Assembly (NCBI RefSeq): GCF_000516985.1
Contig: NW_006917100.1
Span: 1,105,490 to 1,169,489, forward strand
Direction: 5' to 3'
Origin: Pestalotiopsis fici W106-1
Taxonomy: Eukaryota; Ascomycota; Sordariomycetes; Amphisphaeriales; Sporocadaceae
Length of the DNA stretch: 64,000 bases
In this document: in pieces, positions 44,409-58,458 of the stretch
How the letters are laid out: each line of letters begins with the position of its first letter
Numbering within the stretch: position 1 is the stretch's first letter
Made by a program: the position numbers and the translations under genes
The notes under the pieces: model-generated
Databases searched by the model: none
The model's input: only the letters and a program-made list of their open reading frames with translations
Told to the model about the DNA's origin: nothing

Positions 44409-45036
44409 GTTGCACGGATGTTAATACAGCATCGTATAATGCATAAAATTAGCTTTATAACGCATATTATATCGTTATAATAGCTATAAAACCTATTAAG
44501 ATATCGTTAAATAACGATATATGGGAAATCAGTGGAATTTACCTTATACTAACCTATAGTTAGTATAGCACCACTTATAGCTATTATTTATAGTGCTATA
44601 TAGTTAATAAGTTATTATAATTAATTATTATGGCCATTATGGCTATTGGAACCCATTGGAATCTAGTGGAACGTTCCATTGGATCCAGCCCCACTAAGTG
44701 TGGCTAGTGCACCTGGTTATAATAGTCTTAGGTTATAGGGTAACCTATATTATAGAAATTTATAGATTTCGATAATTTTTTCGATTATAAATTAATTTTA
44801 TTATTAATTAATTTAATTATAAATCTAATTTATTAGTAATATATTTTAGAATGTTTTTATTAGTTAATTTTATAGGTATAAAAGGTAGTTATTTTTTTAT
44901 AATTAGTTATTTTTTCTTTAAGCTTTAATAAATTAGTTATATAGCTTTATAACTATTTTTACGGCCTAATTTTACGAATTATATAAACGCTTCCTTGTGC
45001 CTAAATTTATAATTTATTAATTATACTTTAGAATAA
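44409..45036 (+). repeat. 5' LTR of the Copia element (first base missing)
   Basis: Aligns end to end with 58470-59098. It starts GTTGCACGGATG at the gap edge and ends TTTAGAATAA. This copy is more AT-rich than the 3' copy, showing heavier transition load. Confidence 0.9.
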
Positions 45037-46091
45037 GTTATAAGCCCGGTTTGGTATAATATCGATTATATTTAAATACCGGATTTATTATCGAAAATTA
45101 TAGCCGCTTTCCTAAACGAATTAATTTAACGTAGATTTTAGAATTCCGTTATAATAGACGATTTTTTATAAGCCTATATATAAGCCTATATAAGCCGTAA
45201 TTATATCGAAAATTATAATTAAATGGCTAATTATAATAATTTTACCCGTTATAGCTATATAACGGCTATAAAATTATTTATAATTAGTCCTTATTATAAT
45301 AGCCGATCTATTATAGCACCTTATAGCACCTGCTATATTATATTATAGTACCTAGATCCCTTTATATATTTTATCGATAAAATAAAAGAATTAATTTTTT
45401 TTATTTTTATTTTTTTAACGATTTCTTTACCGTTTTTAACGATAATTATACCGTTATAACGGCAAAAATTCGGCAAAATAGATAACTTTATCCGTATTAT
45501 TACCGAATGCCAAATGCCGGAGAAATAGAAATTTTCCGGATCCGGAAATTGGAATACGTGGAAATCTACGTTATAATTATATCTTAAACTGCTAGGAATC
45601 GATCGGTTTTTTAAAACTACCGATATATATAACGGTATAACCGATATTTAGAAAGCCTAGGTATTGCTTTTGATTCGTTAGAATTTAATAATAGAACCGT
45701 TAAATCTGATATTCGATAAAATGGATTTATATAAAGCCTTATCGATTTTATAATTAGCTTATTAAGGCACCGGACCCGTATTACGCTAGTAATTATATTT
45801 CGAATTTTATATTATAAAATTCGAGAATTATAATTTGTTAAACGAGTTTATATTTATTTTTAAAAGATATATTTTAAAGTTTTTAAGCGTTAGGGCTAAA
45901 ATCGATAATATCGATTAAAAGACGATTTTTATTGTAGCCCTCTAGTTAGCTTACCCTATATAGGCTAACCGTTAACGCAGTGCTTTACGGTTTATAAATC
46001 TACTTATTTTTAAAGGGTTAATTACGGATATTTTAGATAAAAACCGACGGAATCCGGATACGGCTATGGGAAATTCTTATTATACGGATAA
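45037..46091 (+). pseudogene. Copia gag remnant, truncated by Gypsy insertion
   Basis: The first internal kilobase after the 5' LTR. A frame near 45520 reads GNWNTWKSTL followed by a stop and LYLKLLGID, like the W...W...L gag motif of Copia elements. Many stops follow. The segment breaks at 46091/46092 where the Gypsy LTR begins; the continuation is at 54758. Confidence 0.6.
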
Positions 46092-46373
46092 TAAGCTGGG
46101 GCGTGGATATAGGAGAAGAACCTCAACCAAATAACCAACACCTCCAGGTAATTATATAATCAGGCCGGTAACCTAATTATTTTAAGGTTGCATTTTATGC
46201 GGTCGTATTCGTATAAAGAATTATATATATTAAATATTAGTTATAATATATTATTTAACGAATTGGAAAAGCATAAAAAATAAAAAAAAAACGCAACGAA
46301 ACTATCACCGATTATAATTTTAATTTAGCACCTTTACGAGCTAAGGGGTCTATTAATTAGGACCTTTATTATA
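46092..46373 (-). repeat. Gypsy 3' LTR
   Basis: On the minus strand it starts TATAATAAAGGTCC, equal to TGTGGTAGGGGTCC of the partner with G-to-A changes only, and ends CCACGCCCCAGCTTA. A purine-rich GGGAAA just upstream on the minus strand may be the mutated polypurine tract. Confidence 0.85.
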
Positions 46374-48679
46374 AATTTCCCTAATTTAACCTCCGATGCT
46401 TTATCGCAAAGTTAAATTTTAAAAGCTTATTTCTTAAATTACGGGCATTTTTTATTTATATTTAATAATATTAATAAACCACCTTTGCCTTTTTTCTTTA
46501 TTAACCGTCGTTATCTTTTACGGCTCGTAGCCGCGGATACGGCAATTTTATCCCTAATCTAATTAATAATATTATTAAGGTCTTTTTATCTTTTTTATTT
46601 TTATATATAATTTAGGATAAGGCATTTAGCTATATTTTAAATAGTATTACCCCTTTATCGATACGGAGTATCTTATACCTTCGCATTATTTACTATTATT
46701 CGGGATTTAATATTAGGGGGGTGCCTATTTTAAGCCGTAAAAAAAAAGCTTTTAGATAAAATATTACTAATTAGCTCGTCGTTTATTATATTAAGTGCCT
46801 TAAATTGCTTTTTAAAAGCCTCCTTTTAAATATTACGTACCGTTTTTACGGCTTTAGGGATTTAAAATACCTTCGGGGCGGGCTCCCGTTTAGGGTTTAA
46901 TATAACTCCTTTAATCGACCGGTAATTAATACCGACACCGTTAGCTACCTAAGCCAACTAAATTAAGCGAAAACCACTTATATCGCGGGCGACACCATCC
47001 TTAATTAACCTTAAATAATACGTTAAACGGTAAAGCCAATTTATAATATATAACCTATAAATCTAAAAATTATATTAATTAAAGGTTAAAACCCAATACG
47101 CTTTAACGGGTCGTTAATTAGCGTATTTCTCGCTTATTATTACTTTTTATACCTTTTAAAATCGCAGGAAAACGTAATAAAGTCGATCGTAACGGTTATA
47201 CTCCAGGCTATCGACGAGGTACAGCAGCGGCTCCTTGCCCTTATAATATATCGCGCTAATCCAATAATTCGGCTCAGGGTTTAGCGGGGTAATGACTCAA
47301 AAAAGAGGATATAGGGCGTAAAGACATTAAACAAAAAAAAATAGCAATAAAAACTCCAAATAGCTCGAATACAAATAAAAATAAACCGCTAAGCATAAAT
47401 ATTATAGATTTACTATAATTAGATTTTTATAAACCCCTTTTTAAATCGCTAGCTCGGCAAAACTATTTCGATTTTTCGTTTTAATAAAACCGGAATTAAA
47501 TTGCCTTAATTTAAAATCTTAGCATTTTAACCGGTATTATTATTATTTTCGCTAATCTCCTAATCGTCCCTCGCAAAACTCGGCTTTGCTTTTTGCCCTT
47601 TTAGCCTTTGCTTTTCCTTTTTTAAATTCGTCTTTTAATCGTTTTTAAAAGGCTTTAGCGTCCGCTTTTACTTTTTTATTTCCGTTTCTTTTTTTTTTAA
47701 TAAAATCTTTTATATGCCTAAGGCCTTTTTTACCTATAAATTTTTGCTCGGCTTAGGAAACTTTTAATACCCCTAATTATTTTTAACGAATTTTTTTAAT
47801 TTATTTCCTATATACGTTTTAGCTTTTACCGCTTTATTAATTTTTTTTATAATATACGAGGCTTTTTTAATTTTATATATTAAATAAAACCTAATTTAAT
47901 AATATTTTAATTTATTTTTGCGATTTTTATTTATATATCGCAAAATATCGTATAAAAATATTAAATTTTTTAGCGCTAATAAAATCTTTCGTATCCTCCG
48001 AGCATTTTTATCGTCGCTTTTTTCCGCCGTATTTTTTTTATATTTTTTAATTACTTTTATCGCTATATTTATATAATTATCTTTGCGATAAAAAACCCGA
48101 GCTTTATTTGCTAATAAAATTTTTTTATTTATTATAACGTCCTAATTTATAATTTTTTAAATAAATATTACGTTTTTTAAAAGCATAATAGGCTAAAACC
48201 TATAAGCTAAATAAAATAAATTAACCTTTAATTGTAATTTAATCGCCGTTCGATTAGCGAAAATTATATATAACAGCCACTTTATTTAGCCTTTTCCGGT
48301 ATTATCCGTAAACGTTATTAAGGCTTTAGCTATCGGACGGTATCTTATTTCCACCTATTTTTAAAATTACGGGTAATAAGCGGTAACGATTTTAAGCTTA
48401 ATACTTACCGCCTTTATTAATATAAAAAAATCCTTTTTATTCTCGGGCCTTTCGTCGATTTTTATCTTTTTAAATAGCCTAAAAATAAAAATAATCTTTT
48501 TTTTTATAAATTCGGCTACCGCTTTCGATCTTACCGCTATTAATAATATTACTATAAAAAAACCGGTAAACGCATAATAAGCCTTAATAATAGCTTTATA
48601 TTAAAAATTATTAAATATATATTATATATCGAAAACCTAAATAAAAAAAATATTAAGCGGGTAAATAAATATATACTAA

Positions 48680-48900
48680 TTAATAAGGCGGCCTATAGCC
48701 GTTATTTAGCAGATTAGGCAAGCCTTAATCGCGGCATTAATATCGTTATATATTAATTTCTAATAATATTGTTATTATAACTTAGTAATTATTATATCCC
48801 TTTTTTAATATTTTTCGTTGATATACGAATTAATAATTAGCCTTTTCCTATTAATAAGATCGTTTACGATCCGTTAAAAGACGAAATTATCCTTTTTTAT
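48680..48900 (-). pseudogene. Gypsy integrase zinc-binding region remnant
   Basis: The minus strand reads ... YNDINAAIKACLIC followed by a stop codon, matching the second Cys pair (C-x2-C) region of Gypsy integrases. The upstream His pair has been obscured by mutation. Several stops interrupt it. Confidence 0.55.
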
Positions 48901-49173
48901 ATATAGCTAAAAGATTTTATTTTATATAAAATATTTAAATATATTAATACGGTAAATTTTGCGCTATTTAGTGCTTATATCCGCTAACCGATTAGGTAGC
49001 TAAAAGGTTACTAAGTATTTAGCGATTTCCTAGGATTTTTTAAACTAGGATCTAATTAATAATTATATAAAATCGAGCTTTCTAATATCGATCGAAAGGG
49101 CATTTAATTCGGTATCGAAAAAATCGTTAATTTTACCCTCCTATTTCTCGTCGTCGTAATCGGATAGTTTTTT

Positions 49174-49245
49174 AGGTTTCCGACATAATATATCCGTAGC
49201 GGCATGCCTTTTGCCTAATATATACCGTATATCGAAATCGAAATT
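49174..49245 (-). pseudogene. Gypsy RNase H / connection remnant
   Basis: The minus strand encodes FDIRYILGKRHAATDILCRKPK, which matches the end of Gypsy RNase H (usual form I-x-Y-x-x-G-x-x-N/H-x-x-A-D-x-L-S-R). Asp-Ile-Leu and Arg are kept. Confidence 0.8.
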
Positions 49246-49868
49246 ATTAATTTATGCTAACTACCGTGTAATTAAAGCTCCCGGTAGGTCAGATATAGCC
49301 CCGTTTAATTATGCTATTAATATTTTAGCGTTTATTTTAAAAATAAACCTATAGCCGTATAGGTAATTTTATATACGTTTTAATATTTTTAATAATTTAC
49401 GAACCTCCCGCTTCGTAGCGTTATATATTAGCTTTGCCCTTTTTTATACTCCGTTTTTATACCGAGCTAAGCGTTTAAACCTATTAATTATTTAGGCAAA
49501 GATTGCGCTTTAACCTTTTTTATTCGCATTTATTTTAAATATAATTACTTTTTTATTAGGCCTAAAATTAAATCGTATTAAAATTAAAGCCGACGTAATA
49601 ACGGTTTTTAGCGTAAAAACAATTTGCTTTTAATTAGGTCCCTAATAAAATATTATATTTTTTCGCAGGAATATTATTAGCGGTTTAGCGATAATAGCGT
49701 AATTTTTAATAAATACCTAAAAATATTTAATAAAATCTAAAAAACACCTTACGCCTTTTACGTCGATATATACCGTCCACTCCGTAATCTTTACGACTAA
49801 ACTTCCTTCCGGCTTTTTTTTATATATTCCGTATATATATTTTACGATTAAGGTCGATATTTAGCATT

Positions 49869-50040
49869 AATTAGTTTTAAGGCCGTTAATTATTATTTCC
49901 GCGAATTTATAATTAATAAATATTTTATTAATATTAATAATATATTTAAGCACTTATTTCCTTATTCCTAAAAACGCTTTTTCCTAATTATAATAATTAA
50001 CGGCTTTGTAAATACCGATATCGTCGATAAAATTCTCGGC
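49869..50040 (-). pseudogene. Gypsy reverse transcriptase remnant with IDD motif
   Basis: The minus strand reads AENFIDDIGIYKAVNY, then a stop and EKAFLGIRK, stop, VLKYIINI...KFAEIIINGLKT. This is the catalytic FxDD strand and the following helix of fungal Gypsy RT. Two in-frame stops within 60 codons show it is non-functional. Confidence 0.85.
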
Positions 50041-53000
50041 TATTTATAAAATAAAATTATATAGCACTTTGCTAAATACCCGGCAAAAATATATTACGGA
50101 ATTCGTCCCTCTTTACGGCAATATAATTATCCTAAAAAGACTAATTAGCAAACTAAATAACGTAATATCCCGGCTTTTTAAATATAGCGTAATCTAATTA
50201 TACCCAAAAAATAGGTCGGCTAACGTTATTATTATTTCCCTAAAAAAATTTTTAGCGAATGCGTTATAATCGGCCGGGAATCCCGCGTTTTAAAAAATTA
50301 TTCGATTAGCTTTAACCGCTAAATTAATTAAACGTAAGCCTTTATCTTTTTTAGCTATTAAAAATTATATATTTCGATACGGCCTATAGCTATATTTTAA
50401 AATATTTGCTTAAAATCGGATTTTTAATAAGTCGATAACTTTCGGTAATAAAGCCCGAGAAATAAGGATATTTTTAAATTATTAGGCTTTATATAAAACG
50501 GTAAAGATAATATAAGGCGGCGCAACGCAGTCTTTAATACGGCCGTTTTTTATAAAATCCTATCCGAGCATAGCCTCGCGCTTATATAAAACCTCCGTAA
50601 ATAAGGAAATTTCCGCTTTAGTTATATTAAGGTTGATTTTTGCAAAAATCGCTAAAAAACGATTAGCCGTTAATTATATCCCCTAGGGCATAATAGATTA
50701 TTTCGGTATAATTATCGAAAAAGGGCCTTTAGCGTCTTATAATTATATTATTTTTTAAGCCGCTTTTTACTCCGTCGCTTTCTAATTAGCGTCGCTAAAC
50801 GGGGTTAAATTATTATTTAAGTAATTATCGACCGGCTGGATTTTTTTCGCTTTCGGCTTATATATTATATTTATCGCATTTAGTTCCGGGTTTTAGTACT
50901 TTTCCTATTTAACTAAATTTTAGACTAATTTTAGCAGCTAAGCTAAATTATTATTAAATAAATTAGCGATAATCCGCTTTTTATTATTTAATAACGGCTA
51001 TAAATCGTTTTAATTAGCCTATTCTACTTTTAATAACCTATCGGTGCTAATAAAACAGTTATTTTTATTAGCTTTTAGTTTCCCGATTTCCTAAACGTTT
51101 TCGTTAAAATTACCGGAATAGTTAGGTTTACGACAAGCATAATAATTAAGTAGTTATTAAACTTTATATACGTAATTATACGGTTTTGCTTATATATAAT
51201 ATTATAGCTAATTTTATTCTAAAACGGCATTTTAAGGATTAAAAAATAATTAATCGCATTATTATTAATTATATAAATAAGCATAATAACGTACCGGTTC
51301 GCTAGCTAAATCTTCGTATTAACCTATCCGATAATCGATATATAACCTTTTTAGCCATTATTAATGCCCTAAACGGAAAATTAAACCATTTTTATCGGAA
51401 TATTATAATTAATAATATAAAAACGCTTAATTATATTAACCTCTATATTATTATTAAATAATGTAGCAATTAATATTTTTATGCCTATATAGCCAATTTA
51501 TACGGAAATCCTAAATAATTAGGCCTAAAATCCAGCCTCCGCTTATATATTATTAATTTCGAAAAATATAGCTAAAAGCTATATAAACGCTATTTAATTA
51601 AAAGGTCGCGGGCTTTACGTTCGCGGTATAAATAATTTTATTAAATTTATATTAGGTTGCTTCGCTGCTTTCCGTTTTTTTTTTAGCGCCGTATTATCAT
51701 TTATAAAAATCGTTTTAGTAATCCCCGGTTTAAAAAGCGACGACGGGTTATTTAATATCTCCCGAACTAATATATAGGCGGCTTTATTATATAAAAGGAG
51801 TTTTTTGGCCGTAATATCGATTTTTTTTTTTTAAAAATTTATTAAATTTCTTCGCTTAAAATAGCTTTACCGTTAAATTTATTTAATTATTAGCAGCGTT
51901 TTGCTTAAGCTAAAAAAAGGCCTAATTAGTCGTATTATTTAGCGGGGTTAATTTCGGCTTAAAATCCGCTTTTATATCGGCGTTTTTTATAATCGCGCTT
52001 TTAGCTATAAACGGTTTAATAGGCTAAAAATCGGAAATAGGTTCGAATTTTATATCGTTTTTAGCATTATTTGCAATATTAGCTACCCGTTTTTTTTTTA
52101 ATATAAAAGCAGCAATTATAGCAAAAAAAATTAAGAAATCCGCTAAAAAGTTATCCGTTAATCCGATTGCTTTAATTATTTCGATTACGTCCGGGTTTTC
52201 GGAGGCTTTAAAGGTTTATTATTTATATTTAGGCAAAAATGCGCAGGCATTAATATTATTATATAAATTAACTACCGATATATTATAAGTCGCAAAATCT
52301 CGTATTTAGGTTATAGTAGGTTATAGCTGGCTTTTTTAATTAGACCTAATCGATTAACCTGCCTTTTTTAATATATTTTATAGCTTATTTTACCTATTTT
52401 TTATTAATACTATTTACGCGAAATTTCCTAAAAAATAATTAAATTAATTTTTATTATTTTTTATATATTCGGCTATAGCAATATATAGCGGTATACCTTT
52501 TTGCTAAGCATTGCGTTATATTTAAAATAAAACTTTATATATAAACTAAAAGCCGCCTAAAATATAATTTCGGCGCTAATTATTTTAGGTATAAAAACCG
52601 CTTTTTGCATAATTTTAGGCGATATTATAATCGCGAATTAAGTAATTAAGCGAATTATAAATTAAATAAATTTTAGGATTATCGCGGACCGCCCGAGTAT
52701 CGCTATTAAAAATATAAATTATATTAATTTATCGTTAAACCCCTTAATTAATAAACGCGTTATAGCCGAAAAAATTCGTATTATTTCGAGCGAGCCTATT
52801 ATTTATTTCCGTAATAATTTATTTATATTTTTCGTTTATTTATGCTATTTAAAGCTTTAATATTTTAAATTACTCCGTTATAAGCGTTATTATATTATTT
52901 TTTTTAAATAATATATTTTTTATTAAAAAAATAAAGCGTATTTTATTTTTATCGCTCGTTTAATTAGGAGCTAAAAAATTATATATAATTTTTAGCGCGT

Positions 53001-54475
53001 TTATTATATTATTCGATAGCGATTTTATTTTTAGCCTATTTACGAAAGGTTTTACGGATTATAACGTATATTTTATTATTAAGCCTTTTAATATTATATT
53101 TTATTTTATTATTTATAATAATTGTATAAAAAACGGCACCGTTTACTTTTATTTTTAATTTAATAATTTTACGGTGCTTTATAAGCTTATAGCCAGTTTT
53201 TTTTAATTTCCTAATTAAAGCCTTATAATTTATTAAATATTTAGTTATTTTTAGCGTATTATTAATTATTAAGCCGTGTTTTAGCTTATTTAATTTATCG
53301 ATAAAAAACTAGCTTAAATAAATATTATTAATTTAAAAAGCCTTTTTAATATTTTTAGTAGCTTTATCCTAAATTTTAGTATTTTTAGTCAGGCTTTAAA
53401 GCCTTACTTTGAATATATTTTTTCGCCCCGAAACGACCTAATACGGAAAATCCTTAATTATTTTTTTTTTAGGCATATAATATCGATTAAAAAATCGGTA
53501 AATATCGCGAAGCTAACGCGTGGCTTTTTATTTATTAAATTATAAAATCGGGTATTTAAAAGTATTAGGATATTTAAATATTAAAAGCAAACGGATAACC
53601 TAAAAGGTTTAATTATTCGCAAAAATAATTATAATAAATAATTAATCGGTATTATTATTAAAATAGCTAAGCGTTAATATTCCCGGAAAAATTTCGTATT
53701 TTAAAATATTAATATTTTTAGCGTTTTTAAATATAATTATTATAAAATTCGGCATATTTAAAAAAAAGCGGCTTATCGTGGGATTTATTATTAAATATTT
53801 TCTAATTAAGCAAAAAGCGATGCGGGCCAGGTTATCGTTAAAACCCACTTTTATAATATAAAGCTTTTTTATATATAACGGATAATTATTATTTTATTGT
53901 AATATTTCTATAATGCTTTATTTGCTTTTCGCTTTATTCCGATTACGGTAATTATATAGCTTTTCGATTATAGCCGAAGCGTTCTAAATTAAACGCCGTA
54001 ACGTCCGTACTACGTATACCACCAATATATTTATTTTTTTAAAAGCATTCGCGGCGGCTATTAAGGCGCTAAAAAAATACCCTATAAAATTTAGTCCTAT
54101 TTATAAAAACCCTAATCGGTTTAGGCCTATATATATAAGCCTATAATATTGCTTAAATTAATAAGCCGTATCTTTTTTTATTCTAAAAATCGCAGCTATA
54201 CGCCGGTTAAAATTTTAGGTATTTCGCGTATTTTTAATTATTATATTAATTATTTATTTTTTTTTTATTTAACTATTTTATTATTTTTTTTTATTTAATT
54301 TCTCGAATTCCTTATCGTCGTAATATCGTGCTTTATTATAATCTTATTTTTTTTTAAATATTTAATTATCGGTTCTTTTTTTTTATTTTTTATATATATA
54401 TTTGTTATATTTGTTTTTATCGTAAAATAATAATAATAAAAAGGCAATTAATTCGACTCTAGTAATAGGCACTAT

Positions 54476-54757
54476 TAAGCTAAAGCGTAGATATAGGAGA
54501 AAAACCTTAACTAAATAACTAATACCTCTAAATAATTATATAATCAGGCCGGTAACCTAATCACTTTAGGGTTGCATTTTATGCGGTCGTATTCGTATAA
54601 GGAATTATATATATTAAATACTAATTATAATATATTATTTAACGAATTAGAAAAGCATAAAAAATAAAGAAAAAACGCAACGAAACTATCACCGATTACA
54701 GTTTTGATCTGGCACCTCCACGAGCTAAGGGGTCCACTGATCAGGACCCCTACCACA
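54476..54757 (-). repeat. Gypsy 5' LTR
   Basis: The minus strand starts TGTGGTAGGGGTCC and ends CTACGCTTTAGCTTA. It is 282 bp, equal in length to the left copy, and less mutated at its outer end than the partner. Confidence 0.85.
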
Positions 54758-54900
54758 ATAATAAAAAATCCCGGTTCCCCCGATCCAATCAAAATCAATA
54801 GGGAACCTAAAGCGGAAATAAAAAGAATTCGAATAATTCGAATAATTTTAATAATTCGAATAATTCGAATAAATCGAATAATTTAAATTCGATTATATTT
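54758..54900 (+). repeat. Copia gag Asn-rich segment, (TTCGAATAA)n-like tandem repeat
   Basis: After the Gypsy LTR the Copia frame resumes. From about 54826 to 54890 it is built of 9-bp units near TTCGAATAA, which translate to NSNNSNNFNNSNNSN. Such Asn/Ser-rich linkers lie late in gag. Confidence 0.55.
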
Positions 54901-55034
54901 ACCACAAACCAAAAATCTAAGAAACGGGGAAATTTACCTTGTAACGAAGATTTAGACGAAAACGAATCGTTTTATGCTTTTTCGAATATTTCGAATAATT
55001 TGAAAAAGAAGAAATTAACCACCTTTCCTAGGGA

Positions 55035-55270
55035 TTAGTGGTTATATAATACGGGTTTTTTAAAACATATATCGAATAATAAGAATTTATTCGATAATTT
55101 TATTATAAAATCGGATTTTTTACCGATTATTATAAGTGGTGGAAAAGTATTTTTAAAAAGAATTAGAAATATTACGCTTTTTTTCGAAATTAACCGGAAA
55201 ATACGTAAAATAACGTTATTAAACGTGCTTTACGTACCGGAATTTCCGCTAAATATTATATCCGGCTAAT
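55035..55270 (+). pseudogene. Copia aspartic protease remnant
   Basis: Reads stop-WLYNTGFLKHISNNKNLF and later LLNVLYVPEFPLNIISG-stop, which is the Copia protease pattern W-x-x-D-T-G-A-x-x-H to VLYVP. The catalytic Asp codon is now AAT (NTG for DTG), a G-to-A change. Confidence 0.8.
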
Positions 55271-55619
55271 TATATTATTAAAAAGGCGGTATTATAAGCG
55301 GGAATAAATTATATAATTCTAAAAACAGGCTTTTTGCTACGTTAAATTAAAAAAAACGTAGATTTTTCCTGCATTTAGCTAATAAATTAAAGCCTAATAT
55401 AGCATATTTAGCTATAAATCCACTAAAAATAGTGGAAAAAGCCCGTGTGATCGGTTTAAGTTACCCGGAACCGAATTCGGATAATATAAAATTTAACGAA
55501 ACTACGGATTTCGAGGAAATCGAATTAATTTCTAATTATTCGAATTTCCTTATAATTACGGAAAAATAGTATAAACGATTTAGCTATTTTAGCTATAATA
55601 TTTTAGCTAAAATAGCTAA

Positions 55620-56510
55620 AATAATTACGGGGATTCTTAAAGAGGAATTAAAAAAGGAGGATTTAAATTGCGAATCTTGTATTTTGGGAAAATTTACCCA
55701 AAACCAGCCCCGTACGAATCCGAATAAGGCTAATAAACCGTTATATCGTATTTGTATCGATACGGTTTATATTACCTTTTTTAGCTATTCCGGTTATAAA
55801 TATATAATTAGTTTTACGGATAATAAAACCGGATTTCGGGAAATTAAATTTTCTAAAGAAAAATCCGATATATTTGATATTGTAATAAATAAGATCGAAT
55901 ATTATAAAACCTAATTCGGAAAATATCCAAATATTATTCGTATAAATAACGGCAGGGAGTTTTCCCCGGTTAAATTAAAAAATTATTTAACCAAAAAAAG
56001 GATTATTTTCGAACCTATAACTTTTTATATACTAAAATAGAACGGTATAGCCGAACGTACGAACCGGATTATTATCGAAAAAACTAAAACGGTTTTTATC
56101 GATTTATAACTCCCGAAAAACCTCTAGGAATTCGTTGCAAAAGCAGTGGTTTATTTAATAAATTTTACTATTACGGCATCCGGTTTACTTACCCTTTACT
56201 AGGAATTTTACGATTATTTTTAGCTAGAACGGGATAATAAGCCTGATTTATCCTAAATTTATGCATTAGGAATACCGGTTTTAGTTTATAAACCGAAAAA
56301 AATCCGTAAAAACTCCGATAAATTCGGAGTTACTACCGAAAACGGGAAAATTATCGGATATAACGGTAATAAAATTTATTATGTATATTTTCCCGATCGG
56401 CCGTATAAGTTATAGATTATACGGACCTTTTATATTCGATTATTACCTGAAAATCGAAAAGAGGGGGAGAAATTACCAGATTCGGAATTACCGGATTAGG
56501 AAATAACACC
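55620..56510 (+). pseudogene. Copia integrase remnant
   Basis: The frame shows CESCILGKFTQNQPR (zinc-binding Cys pair), IDTVYITFFSYSGYKYIISFTDN (first catalytic Asp strand), INNGREF where DNGxEF is usual, and NGIAERTNR containing the catalytic Glu. Several TAG/TAA codons interrupt it. The second catalytic Asp has become Asn. Confidence 0.85.
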
Positions 56511-56939
56511 GGATAAAAGTTCTACCGACGGTGAATTTATTTAATTAACGGTGTTAAAAATGATGGATTTACCAGATTTACCTCCCGGAAATAATCGAAT
56601 TCTTCGATTTGCTACGAATAAATCTATAATTAACGATCGACCGGATTTATTTAGGAACGAATCTAATATGGATTCCGAATTTATGGATATTAATAATACC
56701 TTTTTGATTATTCCGAATAAGTCGAATATTAAGGTAATTTTTCCGAAACTTACGGATTCCGAACGAGATAAATTCGTTAAATATAACGAATTATTCGCCG
56801 ATATTTCGTATTATTTAATTATCGAAAATTTAGGCTATACGGAACCGAAAATTATAAAATAGGCGCTAAAAAGCCTTAAAAAAAAGAATGGAACTAGGCT
56901 ATATACGCTAAATTACGGTAATTAATTTAGAAAAGGATT

Positions 56940-57600
56940 TTTTAAGCTATCGATCGAAATAAAGTCCAAAAAGCCGGTAAAATCCTATTATCCGTAAAAT
57001 AGGTATTTAAAAGGAAAACCGATAAAAACGGAAATATCGATAAATATAAGGCTAAATTAGTTATATATGGATTCGAATAACGATATGGAATCGATTATTT
57101 CGAAACGTTTGCTACGGGAATAAAATCTATTATTTAAAGGCTTTTATTAGCTTTAGCAGCCTATTACGACTAGGAAATCGAATAAATCGATATAATCGGT
57201 GCCTTTTTAAACGGGGAATTATACGAAAAAATATATATTACCCTTATAAACGGATTATCCGAATTTTTATCCGAAAACCCGGATTTAAATAATTTCGGAT
57301 GGAAAATTAACGAAAAAGACTTTTAGGTGATTTAGCTTAAAAAGGCCTTATACGGCTTTAAATAAAATTTACGCTAATAATAAATTATATTAAAAAATAG
57401 TTTGAAAAAGCTTGGATTTAATTTATTTATTTTAGATAAATTAGCGTATTATAATAAAGAATTTAGTATTTTTATTATAATTTATATAAATAATTTCCTA
57501 ATTTTTAGACCTAATTTACGTAAAATTAACTAATTAAAACAGGATATTTCGAAAAAATTCGAAATAAAAAACCTAAAACTAGTCTCTTATTTTTTCGGCA
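56940..57600 (+). pseudogene. Copia reverse transcriptase remnant, YVDD changed to YINN
   Basis: Degenerate RT sequence. Positions 57483-57494 read Tyr-Ile-Asn-Asn in the context IIIYINNFLIF, where functional Copia elements have YVDD. Both aspartates are lost by G-to-A changes, and nonsense codons occur throughout. Confidence 0.8.
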
Positions 57601-57879
57601 TATAAATTAAAAGAAATCAAGAAAATAAAACAATTTGTATAAACCAGGCAATTTACCTTAAAAAATTACTAAAAATTAACAGATTTTCCGATATAAAACC
57701 GGCTAATATACTATTTAGCCCTAAATTCTTAAAATCGTTATATACGTTAAAAAATAAAAATAACGAAAAACCGGCTTTAAAAAAATTTATCCACTTATAT
57801 TAGCATTTATTAAATGGATTAATATACGCTATAATCCAAACCAGGCCCGACCTAGCTTACTTTATAGCATATCTAGCCA

Positions 57880-58200
57880 GATATATGCAGAACCTATCGA
57901 AAACCACGATAAAAAGGGTAAAAAGGGTATTTAATTATTTAAAATCCTATTATTATTTTAGAATTACCTTTAACGGGAAAATAAAACCCGGATTAATAGG
58001 TTATTCCGATGCCGATTTTGCTAATAATTACGAAACCCGTAAATTAACGTCCGGTTATTTATTTATTTTAAATAACGGACCGATAAATTAGAAATTAAAA
58101 CGGCAATCTACGATTTTTTTATTAACCACCGAAGCTAAATTTAACGGGCTAAAGTAGGCTACCCGTAAAACAATATAGTTAAAAAATCTTTTTACGGAAA
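57880..58200 (+). pseudogene. Copia RNase H remnant
   Basis: Contains LIGYSDADFANNYETRKLTSGY, NNGPIN-stop, KRQSTIFLLTTEAKF and ATRKTI, the typical Copia RNase H series (GYSDADWA, RKSTSGY, TTEAEY). It is the longest open stretch left in the element (57885-58091). Confidence 0.85.
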
Positions 58201-58458
58201 TCGGAATTAATATAAATACCGTATTAATTAAAAAAAATAATACGGGGGTTATAAATTTAGTATATAATCCGGAATATCACTAACGTATTAAATATACTAT
58301 TATACGGTATTTTTACGTATAATAAAAGGTTAAAAATAAAAATATTTAAATCGAATATATTTTAATTAACGATATACCAGCAAACGGCCTTATAAAGCCA
58401 TTTCCTAAAGATAAATTTCAGAAATTTATTAAATTATTAAACTTAACCGATATTATTT

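Larger units (their letters stand above)
46092..54757 (-). mobile_element. Ty3/Gypsy LTR retrotransposon nested in the Copia element
   Basis: 8,666 bp on the minus strand, bounded by 282-bp direct repeats (46092-46373 and 54476-54757). Flanking bases GATAA (46087-46091) and AATAA (54758-54762) match as a 5-bp target duplication after one G-to-A change. Reading the minus strand, degenerate RT comes before RNase H and then integrase, which is Gypsy order. LTR differences are overwhelmingly transitions and all frames carry stops, so the element has been through RIP and is dead. It must be younger than the Copia host element. Confidence 0.88.

Noticed and set aside
46092..46373. A C-x2-C-like stretch in the left repeat, first read as a duplicated Copia gag zinc knuckle
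   Set aside because: Equal 282-bp repeats, TG ends, a 5-bp target duplication and a reverse-strand Gypsy RT between them show that the repeats are Gypsy LTRs; the Cys pair is chance.
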